DNA from: CAZAGT01 sp964484515
Lineage (GTDB): Bacteria; Desulfobacterota; DSM-4660; Desulfatiglandales; HGW-15
Length of the DNA: 5,904 nucleotides
Assembly (NCBI GenBank): GCA_964484515.1
Contig: CAZAGT010000319.1
Coordinates: 1-5,904 of the forward strand
Direction: 5' to 3'
The position numbers and the translations under genes are program-made. Positions 1-5,714 of the stretch are shown piece by piece. Under the pieces are notes generated by a model. The model did not search any database. It worked only from the letters and a program-made list of their open reading frames with translations, and was not told the origin of the DNA. The stretch's first letter is position 1. Every line of letters begins with the position of its first letter.

Positions 1-76
1 GGCCTGAACGGCGGGCATCAGTGGGCGCATGGTCCTCGCGATCCACTGAATGCTCTGCGTATGATCTCGGCACATC

Positions 77-652
77 CTAGGCTTCCTCTGACGTGCCCAA
101 CTCCCAAATGTTGTAACAAATCACCTCCGATTCGGATTTTCGATTTCTCGGGCCATGTTCCTGTTCCCTGTGTTTTTCGCTTAATGATGTATCCTCTCCA
201 GGATAACCTACAGCAACGAGGGTTATTACAATGTACTCATCAGGGATGTGGAATGCGGCTTTTATTTTGAAGGGGTCAAATCCTGCAATGGCATGAACAT
301 AAAGGCCCTCTTTAAAACCTTGAAGCATGAGATTTTCAGTGGCCAATCCGCAATCGAACAAGGCATAGTCCCTGCGGTCACTCAACCTGCAACCGAATTC
401 TATCTTTGTTGTAACGACAACAACTGCTGGTGCTCTTTTAACCCAGTAATTTCCGTCGGATAGCGCTTTATGGATTTTCTTCAAGGCCTCATCATCCGTA
501 GCCACGAGAAAACGCCACGATTGATTGTTGAAACAGGATGGCGCAAAAGTTGCTGCTGTCATGAGTCTGTGAATGATTTCATCGGGTATCTTTTTATCAC
601 TCAAGGCCCGTTTCGCTCTACGGATGCTAATTTCATGAATTAATTCTTTCAT
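77..652 (-). CDS. Nitroreductase family protein (FMN-dependent oxidoreductase)
   Basis: 191-residue protein with the nitroreductase fold signature. Members bind FMN and use NAD(P)H to reduce nitroaromatics, quinones, flavins or other small acceptors, normally as cytosolic homodimers. In the sequence, an N-terminal basic cluster (R11, R12, R15, in the place of the usual RRSxR) and the segment APSCFNNQSWRF at 37-48 match the FMN-binding regions. DCGLATENLML at 99-109 matches the conserved central helix, and ITLVAVGYPG at 142-151 matches the C-terminal strand. The length is typical of the short single-domain forms. The ATG is preceded on its own strand by a purine-rich GAAAGGAAGG, giving an acceptable Shine-Dalgarno. 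The gene is transcribed away from the acylase gene across a 529-bp spacer that contains a palindrome near this start. The substrate cannot be read from sequence. Family assignment is firm; physiological role is unknown. Confidence 0.93.
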   Translation of the reverse strand: MKELIHEISIRRAKRALSDKKIPDEIIHRLMTAATFAPSCFNNQSWRFLVATDDEALKKIHKALSDGNYWVKRAPAVVVVTTKIEFGCRLSDRRDYALFDCGLATENLMLQGFKEGLYVHAIAGFDPFKIKAAFHIPDEYIVITLVAVGYPGEDTSLSEKHREQEHGPRNRKSESEVICYNIWELGTSEEA

Positions 653-699
653 CAGTCCTTCCTTTCAAGGAGCCTTTGGAATCAAAAGGCACAAATTTC

Positions 700-721
700 A
701 TTTCTATACAAAAATAGAAAT
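700..721. repeat. Perfect 8-bp inverted repeat upstream of the nitroreductase gene
   Basis: ATTTCTAT (700-707) and ATAGAAAT (714-721) are exact reverse complements around a 6-nt centre. The site lies 48-69 bp upstream of the nitroreductase start codon. Size, symmetry and AT-richness would suit an operator for a dimeric repressor, and the minus strand also offers a -10-like TATAGA inside it, but no matching -35 at normal spacing is visible. The regulator is not encoded in the window. A cruciform or RNA hairpin is the alternative. The palindrome is directly visible; its role is inference. Confidence 0.4.
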
Positions 722-929
722 TCAAAGGTGTCCCTAAAGTTCCGAGGAGAACCAGTTAGTAGATAGTTTCCGTCTACTCTCTTGCGGGAACATTTAGAAA
801 GTGAATAAATCGCAAACGTCAGAAATTTCCTAACCGGATAAGTCCACAAATTGCGCTCTTAGCGAGACCAGATAATTCCTCGGAAGTAACGGTCTTCGAG
901 TAAGATGCCTTAATCGCGCTTTGTCGCTT

Positions 930-964
930 AAGCAGTAGGAATCAGAAGCCAGGAATCAATAAGG
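930..964. repeat. Degenerate heptanucleotide repeat tract A
   Basis: Five consecutive 7-nt blocks are related: AGGAATC occurs exactly at 937 and 951, AGAAGCC lies between them at 944, and AAGCAGT (930) and AATAAGG (958) are more diverged. The exact repeat distance is 14 bp, twice the 7-bp period. The period is not a multiple of three, which argues against coding origin. The tract is short, so it is persuasive mainly because two longer heptamer tracts occur in other spacers of this window. Confidence 0.4.
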
Positions 965-1086
965 GAGAAACAATTTGAAGTCAGATCCCACGTCCGGAAG
1001 CGCTAACTTATGGTTATCATACATGAAATGAGGCTGATCTCAATCAAAAAGAGGCCAAGGTGTCCCCTTGTTTCGCGGATGCAGCG

Positions 1087-1110
1087 CTGTGCTAGGAACG
1101 CAGATTTTTT
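1087..1110 (+). terminator. Weak intrinsic-terminator-like hairpin upstream of the acylase gene
   Basis: CTGTG (1087-1091) can pair with CGCAG (1099-1103), including one G-U pair, around a 7-nt loop. One base later comes a run of six T (1105-1110). This is the layout of a Rho-independent terminator on the plus strand, but the stem is only 5 bp. It lies about 70 bp before the acylase start, so it could end a transcript entering from upstream or attenuate acylase expression. It may also be chance. Confidence 0.27.
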
Positions 1111-1181
1111 GGCTAGACAATTGGAGACACCTCAAATACGCTCAATGTCCGTCGTCCGTTGTTTAGAATAGGATATGATCG

Positions 1182-3602
1182 GTGCTCAAGAAACTGATAT
1201 TTCTTATGTGCGGAATTGCCCTTGTCTTCATTGGGGTGGTGGCAGGGGCCTATTGGTATCTTGTCAGAGTTCCGCTTCCCATGGTGGAGGGGGAGATTCG
1301 AGTCCAAGGACTTCGGGCCCCCGTGGAGGTCTTGCGGGACCAGTGGGGGGTGCCCCACATCTATGCAAAAAGCAACCACGACCTCCTTTTCGCACAGGGC
1401 TTTGTTCAGGCCCAGGACCGACTCTGGCAAATGGAGCTGAACCGCCGGGTGGCGGCGGGACGTTTGAGCGAGATCTTCGGACCGGAGACGGTCCGCGTGG
1501 ACCGTCTGATGCGGACGTTCGGCCTGATGAGGGCGGCCCGCAAAGAGCTGGAAATATGCGATCCGGCGCAACTGGAGCTTTTGCGATCCTTTTGTGATGG
1601 GGTCAACGCCTTTATCGAATCCCACTCGAGCCGTCTGCCACTGGAATTCCGATTGCTTGGCGTGCGGCCGGAGCCGTGGCAGCCGGAAGACTCGCTCGGA
1701 TGGGGCAAGTTTATGGCCTTTATCGGTTCCAAGAATTGGCAGGAGGAAATCGTAAGGGCCATGCTGGTCCAAAAGCTGGGACCCGAAAAGGCAAAAGCGC
1801 TGTTTGGGCTCAACAACCCAGGGACACCCGTTATTATGCCCTCCGCCCTGGTCCTAACCTCCTTATGGCCTGGCAGGCCGCTCAATAGGAATGGGATTCT
1901 CCCGTCCTTTGGCGGGGCCAGCAACAACTGGGTAGTGCATGGATCACGCACTGATACGGGGTGCCCTCTGCTTGCGAATGACATGCACCTTGATGTGAGA
2001 ATTCCCTCGATCTGGTACGAGATACACCTTGTGGGCGGCGATTTCGACGTGATTGGTCTATCCCTACCGGGAGTGCCGCTGATTATTGCGGGTCACAACA
2101 GAGACGTGGCTTGGGGGATAACCTTTGCCTATACGGACACTCAGGACATCTTCCTCGAACGGATGAATCCTGACCAACCGAACCAGTATCTCTACAAGGG
2201 ACAATGGGAACAAGCAAGACGGATCGAAGAGCTTATCAGGGTGAAGGGGGAAGAAAACCCCGTCAAGCATGAGATCCTGGAGACCGTGCACGGCCCTATC
2301 CTGTCGACCCACGTGTCCGACGCCGAAGGTCTTGGATATGCCTTTTCCCTAAAGTGGTGCGGCCATGATCCCGGCGGGATGATTCCGGCCCTCAGCCGTA
2401 TGAACCTTGCGGAGGACGTGAAGGAATTCAAGGACGCGGCCCTCGAATGGCCCGAACCGGCCATGAATCTGGTTTGTGCCGACCGCAATGGGGAGATCGG
2501 GTACATCCTCGCAAGCCGAATTCCGGTCCGCCCGCAAGGTCATGGACGTGGCCCCTTTCCTGGATGGACCGGAGAGCATGACTGGACCGGGTACCTGCCG
2601 GCAAATGAAAAACCCTTTGTTTTGAATCCAGCCAAGGGCTTTATCGCCACAGCCAATAATCGGGTGACCGATGATAATTATCCCCACTACTTGTCCGATG
2701 ACTACCTATCGGGCTACAGGGCAGAAAGGATCGAAGAGGTCCTAGCCCGGAAGGCCAGGGTTTCAAGGGATGACTTCAGGGCTTTGCAGGGAGATCTCAA
2801 ATGCTTACAGGCAGGCCGCTTTATGAAGGCATTGGAAGGAATCGAGGTACAAAGCATTGATGCGAGAGATCTCCTCACGCGGCTCCGTTCGTGGGATCAG
2901 GTTCTGAGTCCTGAAAGCGCGGGCGCGGCCATCTATTCCGTACTCTTTTACAGGCTCATGGAAAACACGTTTCAAGATGAAATGGGAGATTTGATGCCAC
3001 GGTTTTTTGGATCGGGCCTGACAGAACTTAAAGCGTTTAGCACCTTGGTTACCCAAAGCCGCGTCATTTTGACGAACCTTCTCACCGAACCTGATTCGTA
3101 TTGGTTTGATGACGTTACGACCACTGAGCTTGAAGACTTGAACCAGATCCTCGAGCGGAGTCTCAATGAGACTGCCGCTTTCCTGAAGCAGGCCATGGGA
3201 CCAGACCCGTCTGACTGGCGATGGGGGCGACTCCATCAGATAGAATTTCAACATCCGCTGGGCCGGGTAAAGCCGCTGAATAAGATATTCAACCTCGGCC
3301 CCTTTGAGGGCGGGGGAAGCTTTTCAACTGTATGGCAGTCCACGTTCAGGCCGGGAATGGATTTCAGCTACAAAGGCTGGACCGCAAGCAACCGCCACAT
3401 TTATGACCTTGAAGACTGGGATCGGAGCCTTGGGTCAATCGTGCCAGGCCAGTCCGGGATGCTGGGGAGCCCCCACTACAGCGATCAGACGGAGCTCTGG
3501 CTCAATGTCGACCACCATCCGCTTTATTACTCAAGAGAAAAAGTGGAAGCCGGGACAAAGGAGCGGCTCATTCTGAGACCAGGTGGAAAGGGAAATAGCT
3601 AA
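1182..3602 (+). CDS. Penicillin acylase family protein (Ntn-hydrolase amidase), membrane-anchored
   Basis: 806-residue precursor of an N-terminal-nucleophile hydrolase that cleaves amide bonds; members act on penicillins, cephalosporins, N-acyl-homoserine lactones or other acylated amines. Residues 1-29 form a basic start plus hydrophobic segment, a signal anchor or signal peptide for envelope location. The alpha region carries QWGVPHIYA and the QGFVQAQDRLWQMEL signature (about 54-88). A linker of about 30 residues precedes the self-cleavage site GGA/SNNW: S247 would become the beta-chain nucleophile. In beta numbering, H23 (H269, in NDMHL) is the residue found in cephalosporin and AHL acylases, where E. 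coli penicillin G acylase has Gln. D73 and D76 (D319, D322) match its calcium ligands, and NN at 492-493 (TANNR) is the oxyanion Asn region. The C-terminus has GQSG and SPHYSDQ. The start is GTG with AGGA 8 bp upstream. It appears intact; the substrate is unknown. Confidence 0.95.
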   Translation: MLKKLIFLMCGIALVFIGVVAGAYWYLVRVPLPMVEGEIRVQGLRAPVEVLRDQWGVPHIYAKSNHDLLFAQGFVQAQDRLWQMELNRRVAAGRLSEIFGPETVRVDRLMRTFGLMRAARKELEICDPAQLELLRSFCDGVNAFIESHSSRLPLEFRLLGVRPEPWQPEDSLGWGKFMAFIGSKNWQEEIVRAMLVQKLGPEKAKALFGLNNPGTPVIMPSALVLTSLWPGRPLNRNGILPSFGGASNNWVVHGSRTDTGCPLLANDMHLDVRIPSIWYEIHLVGGDFDVIGLSLPGVPLIIAGHNRDVAWGITFAYTDTQDIFLERMNPDQPNQYLYKGQWEQARRIEELIRVKGEENPVKHEILETVHGPILSTHVSDAEGLGYAFSLKWCGHDPGGMIPALSRMNLAEDVKEFKDAALEWPEPAMNLVCADRNGEIGYILASRIPVRPQGHGRGPFPGWTGEHDWTGYLPANEKPFVLNPAKGFIATANNRVTDDNYPHYLSDDYLSGYRAERIEEVLARKARVSRDDFRALQGDLKCLQAGRFMKALEGIEVQSIDARDLLTRLRSWDQVLSPESAGAAIYSVLFYRLMENTFQDEMGDLMPRFFGSGLTELKAFSTLVTQSRVILTNLLTEPDSYWFDDVTTTELEDLNQILERSLNETAAFLKQAMGPDPSDWRWGRLHQIEFQHPLGRVKPLNKIFNLGPFEGGGSFSTVWQSTFRPGMDFSYKGWTASNRHIYDLEDWDRSLGSIVPGQSGMLGSPHYSDQTELWLNVDHHPLYYSREKVEAGTKERLILRPGGKGNS

Positions 3603-3626
3603 AAGGCGAAAGGATTACTGAAAAAT

Positions 3627-3671
3627 GAACGTTCAACGTCCAACATCCAACGTCGAACATCGGATGTTGAA
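3627..3671. repeat. Heptanucleotide repeat tract B with a long-armed hairpin
   Basis: Consecutive 7-nt units of form (G/C)AAC(G/A)T(C/T) run from 3627: GAACGTT, then CAACGTC at 3634, CAACATC at 3641, CAACGTC at 3648 and GAACATC at 3655, followed by the inverted version GGATGTT at 3662. Because the last unit is inverted, TTCAACGTCC (3632-3641) pairs with GGATGTTGAA (3662-3671), 10 bp with one G-U pair, around a 20-nt loop. The tract lies 24 bp after the acylase stop. It is followed only by TTTGG, so it is a poor intrinsic terminator, although it could protect the 3' end of the transcript. I infer a dispersed intergenic repeat family. Confidence 0.65.
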
Positions 3672-3717
3672 TTTGGTTAAAGAAGAAGGCAACCACCCAG
3701 GCAGAAATACTGAAGGT

Positions 3718-3725
3718 GGAAGGAG
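3718..3725 (+). promoter_or_regulatory. Ribosome binding site deciding the C_GCAxxG_C_C start
   Basis: GGAAGGAG lies just before the ATG at 3728. Reading it as GGAAGG leaves 4 nt to the ATG; reading it as AGGAG leaves 2 nt. Both are short but usable. The in-frame GTG at 3716 would itself overlap this purine box and has no better signal upstream, so I prefer the ATG. Confidence 0.6.
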
Positions 3726-3727
3726 AT

Positions 3728-4174
3728 ATGACGTCAAGCGAGAAGTCCGATGAGGGAGCGCGGAGTAGGGAGTTATTCGATTCCGGGTTTTATTGCGCGG
3801 AGAGTGTCCTGCTTGCCGTAGCGGAAAGCAAGGGCATCGAGTCCGATCTCTGCCCGAAGATTGCGACCGGCTTTTGCAGCGGGATATCGCGGAGCTGTGG
3901 CATGTGTGGGGCCGTAAGCGGCGGCATCTTGGCTATTAGTCTGCTGACCGGCAGAAACTCACCGCGAGAACCCACCCGGAAGAGCTTCAGCAAGGTGAAG
4001 AAATTCAGGAAGGCGTTTGAGAAACGCTTCGGCACAACCAACTGCAAACAGCTCATCGACTGTGACTTGGGTACCGAAGAGGGGCAAAAGACATTCATCG
4101 ACAACAACCTCGTTGAGCAGTGTAAGCAATATGCAGAAGAAGCAACGAAGATGGTTATGGAGGTCTTAAGGTAG
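3728..4174 (+). CDS. C_GCAxxG_C_C family protein (probable redox protein)
   Basis: 148-residue soluble protein of the cysteine-rich family named after its C_GCAxxG_C_C pattern, thought to be redox or metal-related but without a firm biochemical function. Eight cysteines are present: C23 (in FYCAES), C42, C50 (GFCSGISR), C57 and C60 (CGMCGAVSGG, the GCAxxG block with G58/C60/G61-G65), C106 (TTNCKQL), C112 (DCDLGT) and C132 (EQCKQY). GGILAISLLTGR follows the core, as usual for the family. There is no signal peptide or membrane segment of normal length. An in-frame GTG 12 bp upstream would add four residues; the ATG is preferred. The TAG stop lies inside the first unit of a heptamer repeat, and a hairpin follows 6 bp later. 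It is 125 bp after the acylase and 223 bp before the next gene, so probably its own unit. Family assignment is firm; function is open. Confidence 0.92.
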   Translation: MTSSEKSDEGARSRELFDSGFYCAESVLLAVAESKGIESDLCPKIATGFCSGISRSCGMCGAVSGGILAISLLTGRNSPREPTRKSFSKVKKFRKAFEKRFGTTNCKQLIDCDLGTEEGQKTFIDNNLVEQCKQYAEEATKMVMEVLR

Positions 4175-4283
4175 AAGGTAAAAGGTACGGGGTTTACCCG
4201 CCTTTGACGGTGCTGAAGGGGGAAGTAAGATGTAGGAAGTAAGATAGGTGTATAGGTGGAAGGTAGAAGGTAGAAAGCAGAAA
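4171..4283. repeat. Heptanucleotide repeat tract C (purine-rich)
   Basis: Two runs of purine-rich 7-nt units. The first covers 4171-4191: GTAGAAG, GTAAAAG, GTACGGG, and it contains the TAG stop of the preceding gene. The second covers 4221-4283, nine units without interruption, including GGAAGTA at 4221 and 4235, AGATGTA at 4228, GTGGAAG at 4256, GTAGAAG at 4263, GTAGAAA at 4270 and GCAGAAA at 4277. The 29 bp between the runs are not repetitive, and the two runs are out of phase by 1 nt. The opposite strand is a pyrimidine-rich CTTCTAC type. The strict 7-nt spacing is directly visible; origin and function are unknown. Confidence 0.7.
4181..4205 (+). terminator. Hairpin just after the C_GCAxxG_C_C gene, possible transcript end
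   Basis: AAAGG (4181-4185) pairs with CCTTT (4201-4205), and CGGG (4188-4191) pairs with CCCG (4197-4200), with a 2-nt bulge and a GTTTA loop: 9 bp in all, starting 6 bp after the stop codon. The T residues are inside the stem and are followed by GACGG, so a classical U-tract is missing on this strand. It is more likely an RNA-stabilising 3' hairpin or a weak terminator. Confidence 0.35.
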
Positions 4284-4397
4284 GAATTGGGCACACGTCA
4301 ACGGCTTTAGGCCTGGGGCACAATACACGTGGCAAAAAGGGAACCGGATTTCTAGTCGGTCTTTCCTTTAGCCTCAGACCGGAGAGAAAGGCTAGGG

Positions 4398-5213
4398 ATG
4401 GCTACGGACTTTACCGAAAGTGCGACACTCGGCCGGACCGGCCTCGCAGTAGGCAGGCTTGGGATTTCCTCAAGCTTCGGGGCGCCGGCCGAGGCGATTG
4501 AAGAAGCCTTTGACAGGGGCTGCAACTACTTGTCGTGGGGGACGTTCATCAAGGGCCGTTCCTCGAAGATGAAGACAGCCATGAGGAATATTATATCCAA
4601 AGGGCACAGGGAGAAACTTGTCATTTCGATGTTTACCTATGCTCATAACGCGTTTTTGACGGAGCACTTTCTGAGAAAAGGGCTCAAGGGCTTGGGAATC
4701 GAATATGCGGATGTCCTTGTGCTTGGTTACTATCCGAAACGCCCGGCTCAAAAGATCATCGACGGGGCACTCAAATTGAAAAAAACGGGTATGGTGCGAT
4801 ATCTTGGGCTATCGAGCCACAACCGCAAGGTGTTTCCAGAACTACAGAAAGACGGCATTTTCGACGTCTTTCACATTCGTTACAGTGCCGCCCACCGCGG
4901 GGCAGAGACGGAGGCCTTTCCCTTCATCCAAGGGGCGGACAGGGCGGGCGTCGTCTCATTTACAGCCACCAGGTGGAAGAGGCTTCTCAACCCGAAGAAG
5001 ATGCCGCCGGGCGAGCGGCCACCCACGGCCTCGGAGTGTTACCGCTTCGTACTCTCGAATCCGTCGGTCGATGTATGCATGATGGGCGCCAAGGACCGTG
5101 AGCAGATGAGGGAGAACCTTGAGGTGCTCAACGCCCCACCGATGAACGAAGAAGAGCTTGTCCGAATGCGAAAGATAGGGGACTATGTCCGTTCCAGAGG
5201 AAGAACGCATTGA
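4398..5213 (+). CDS. Aldo/keto reductase-like protein lacking the catalytic tetrad
   Basis: 271-residue cytosolic protein with the aldo/keto reductase barrel layout, somewhat shorter than the usual 300-330. Recognisable blocks are LGRTGLAVGRLG (11-22), AFDRGCNYL (37-45), a DVLVLG strand (105-110), LKKTGMVRYLGLSSHN (127-142), and the C-terminal cofactor-type segment MMGAKDREQMRENLEVL. The four catalytic residues of the superfamily are absent by alignment: Asp of FDTA is S46, Tyr falls at I51 (F50 adjacent), Lys of ISTK is F79, and the strand-end His is G110. The coding frame is intact and the substituted segments are clean, so this is a divergent subfamily, not a decayed gene. It may bind NAD(P)H or a ligand without normal carbonyl reduction, or use other residues such as Y81, H83 and Y111. 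The ATG is the first start after an in-frame stop; AAAGG lies 6 bp upstream. The cupin gene follows after 87 bp. Confidence 0.85.
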   Translation: MATDFTESATLGRTGLAVGRLGISSSFGAPAEAIEEAFDRGCNYLSWGTFIKGRSSKMKTAMRNIISKGHREKLVISMFTYAHNAFLTEHFLRKGLKGLGIEYADVLVLGYYPKRPAQKIIDGALKLKKTGMVRYLGLSSHNRKVFPELQKDGIFDVFHIRYSAAHRGAETEAFPFIQGADRAGVVSFTATRWKRLLNPKKMPPGERPPTASECYRFVLSNPSVDVCMMGAKDREQMRENLEVLNAPPMNEEELVRMRKIGDYVRSRGRTH

Positions 5214-5288
5214 CCTGTCAAGCTTTTCGTTTTCATGTATAGATGTACACTATCCTGGCTGGCTGCCGAATGCCGCCAGATCCATTGT

Positions 5289-5293
5289 GGAGG
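5289..5293 (+). promoter_or_regulatory. Strong ribosome binding site deciding the cupin start
   Basis: GGAGG sits 7 nt before the ATG at 5301, an ideal arrangement. The frame is open further upstream to an ATG at 5235, but the added 22 residues are not cupin-like and that ATG has no Shine-Dalgarno, so the downstream start is chosen. Confidence 0.8.
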
Positions 5294-5300
5294 ACGGGAT

Positions 5301-5681
5301 ATGATCATCAAGAACAATGAGAACACGCCCAGAGGCGAATACGACGGTTTCGTGACACACCTTCTCATCGGTAAGAGTAATGTCGGCGCGGGCGAGCTCT
5401 CAATACAGATGACCGAAGTAGAAGTGGGTGGAGCGCAATTTCTGCATTCCCATGAACCTGAACAATGCTATTATATCATCGAAGGGCAAGGACGGATGAC
5501 CGTGGGTGAGGAAATCCAGGACGTTGAAGGTGGCGACGCCGTTTACATCCCTTCGAATTATCGCCACGGCATTGAGAACAGGGGGGATTGCGCCTTGAAG
5601 TATTTGACGGCCAACTCACCCGCCTTCGACGAGAAGACTGAAGCGGCGAATTGGCCTTTAACTCCGCGAGTTCCAATTTGA
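5301..5681 (+). CDS. Small single-domain cupin protein
   Basis: 126-residue cytosolic protein made of one conserved beta-barrel cupin domain, the usual length for this class. Motif 1 spans about 44-62: G44, H49, H51, then Q55 where the canonical motif has Glu, ending at G62. Motif 2 spans 78-93: G78-D79, P84, N86 in place of the usual Gly, H89 and N93. H49, H51, Q55 and H89 would form the metal site (Fe, Mn, Ni or Zn cannot be told). Members include dioxygenases, isomerases, sugar-binding and sensor proteins; the specific reaction is not readable here. It is 87 bp after the AKR-like gene and 33 bp before the pirin-family gene, so probably co-transcribed with the latter. The 87-bp gap contains an AT-rich stretch with TATAGA (5238-5243) but no good -35. 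Fold assignment is firm. Confidence 0.9.
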   Translation: MIIKNNENTPRGEYDGFVTHLLIGKSNVGAGELSIQMTEVEVGGAQFLHSHEPEQCYYIIEGQGRMTVGEEIQDVEGGDAVYIPSNYRHGIENRGDCALKYLTANSPAFDEKTEAANWPLTPRVPI

Positions 5682-5701
5682 CAGCACTAAGATTTCGAGT
5701 A

Positions 5702-5708
5702 AAGGAGG
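5702..5708 (+). promoter_or_regulatory. Strong ribosome binding site of the pirin-family gene
   Basis: AAGGAGG, a full match to the anti-Shine-Dalgarno core, lies 6 nt before the ATG at 5715. It fixes the start of the incomplete gene at the window edge. Confidence 0.8.
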
Positions 5709-5714
5709 GTTTCG

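Larger units (their letters stand above)
727..1131. mobile_element. Possible MITE-like non-autonomous element (remnant)
   Basis: The left end reads GGTGTCCCTAA (727-737). The right end, read on the opposite strand from 1131 inward, is GGTGTCTCCAA. These match at 9 of 11 positions in inverted orientation. Both ends are directly flanked by the same pentamer TCAAA (722-726 and 1132-1136), as expected of a 5-bp target-site duplication. The enclosed 405 bp encode no transposase. An extra internal copy of the end sequence (GGTGTCCCC, 1059-1067) could mean a nested or shorter 73-bp element ending at the same right end. I cannot assign a transposon family. The repeats are short and could be coincidental, so this is a hypothesis. 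Confidence 0.28.
653..1181. other. Divergent intergenic spacer, 529 bp
   Basis: Non-coding spacer between the divergently transcribed nitroreductase and acylase genes, so promoters for both should lie here, but I found no convincing -35/-10 pair for either. Besides the items listed separately, it contains a 9-bp inverted repeat (TTCCGAGGA at 740-748, TCCTCGGAA at 877-885), a small hairpin AGTAGA/TCTACT (758-763, 773-778), and a hairpin CTTAA..GCG/CGC.TTAAG with a 2-nt bulge (909-932). The 10-mer AAGGTGTCCC occurs twice (725-734 and 1057-1066). The longest open frame I checked, 47 codons from an ATG at 1028, has no ribosome binding site and runs through these repeats, so I do not call it a gene. 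Confidence 0.7.

Noticed and set aside
1..76. Possible start of another minus-strand gene: an ATG at 75-73, one base after the nitroreductase stop, open to the window edge (begins MCRDHTQSIQWIA)
   Set aside because: Only 25 codons are visible, no clear ribosome binding site at normal spacing, and no recognisable family. Other frames are also open over this short stretch.
61..270. Plus-strand open frame of 69 codons
   Set aside because: Lies antisense to the well-supported nitroreductase, has no family features and no ribosome binding site; a shadow frame.
1028..1171. 47-codon open frame upstream of the acylase
   Set aside because: No Shine-Dalgarno, runs through the repeat ends and the terminator-like hairpin, and the predicted peptide resembles nothing known.
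3627..3671. CRISPR array
   Set aside because: The units are only 7 nt and directly adjacent, with no spacers and no cas genes in the window.
3790..4335. 181-codon minus-strand open frame
   Set aside because: Antisense to the C_GCAxxG_C_C gene and extending through the heptamer array; its length is a by-product of these.
4357..4381. Hairpin CGGTC/GACCG just before the AKR-like gene, as a riboswitch or terminator
   Set aside because: Only 5 bp with a 15-nt loop, no U-tract, and no conserved riboswitch sequence.
5262..5280. Hairpin TGGC/GCCA between the AKR-like and cupin genes, as a terminator
   Set aside because: Short stem, no following T run, and it runs almost to the cupin Shine-Dalgarno.
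5235..5300. 22-residue N-terminal extension of the cupin
   Set aside because: No ribosome binding site at 5235 and the residues do not fit a cupin; GGAGG 7 nt before the ATG at 5301 marks the real start.
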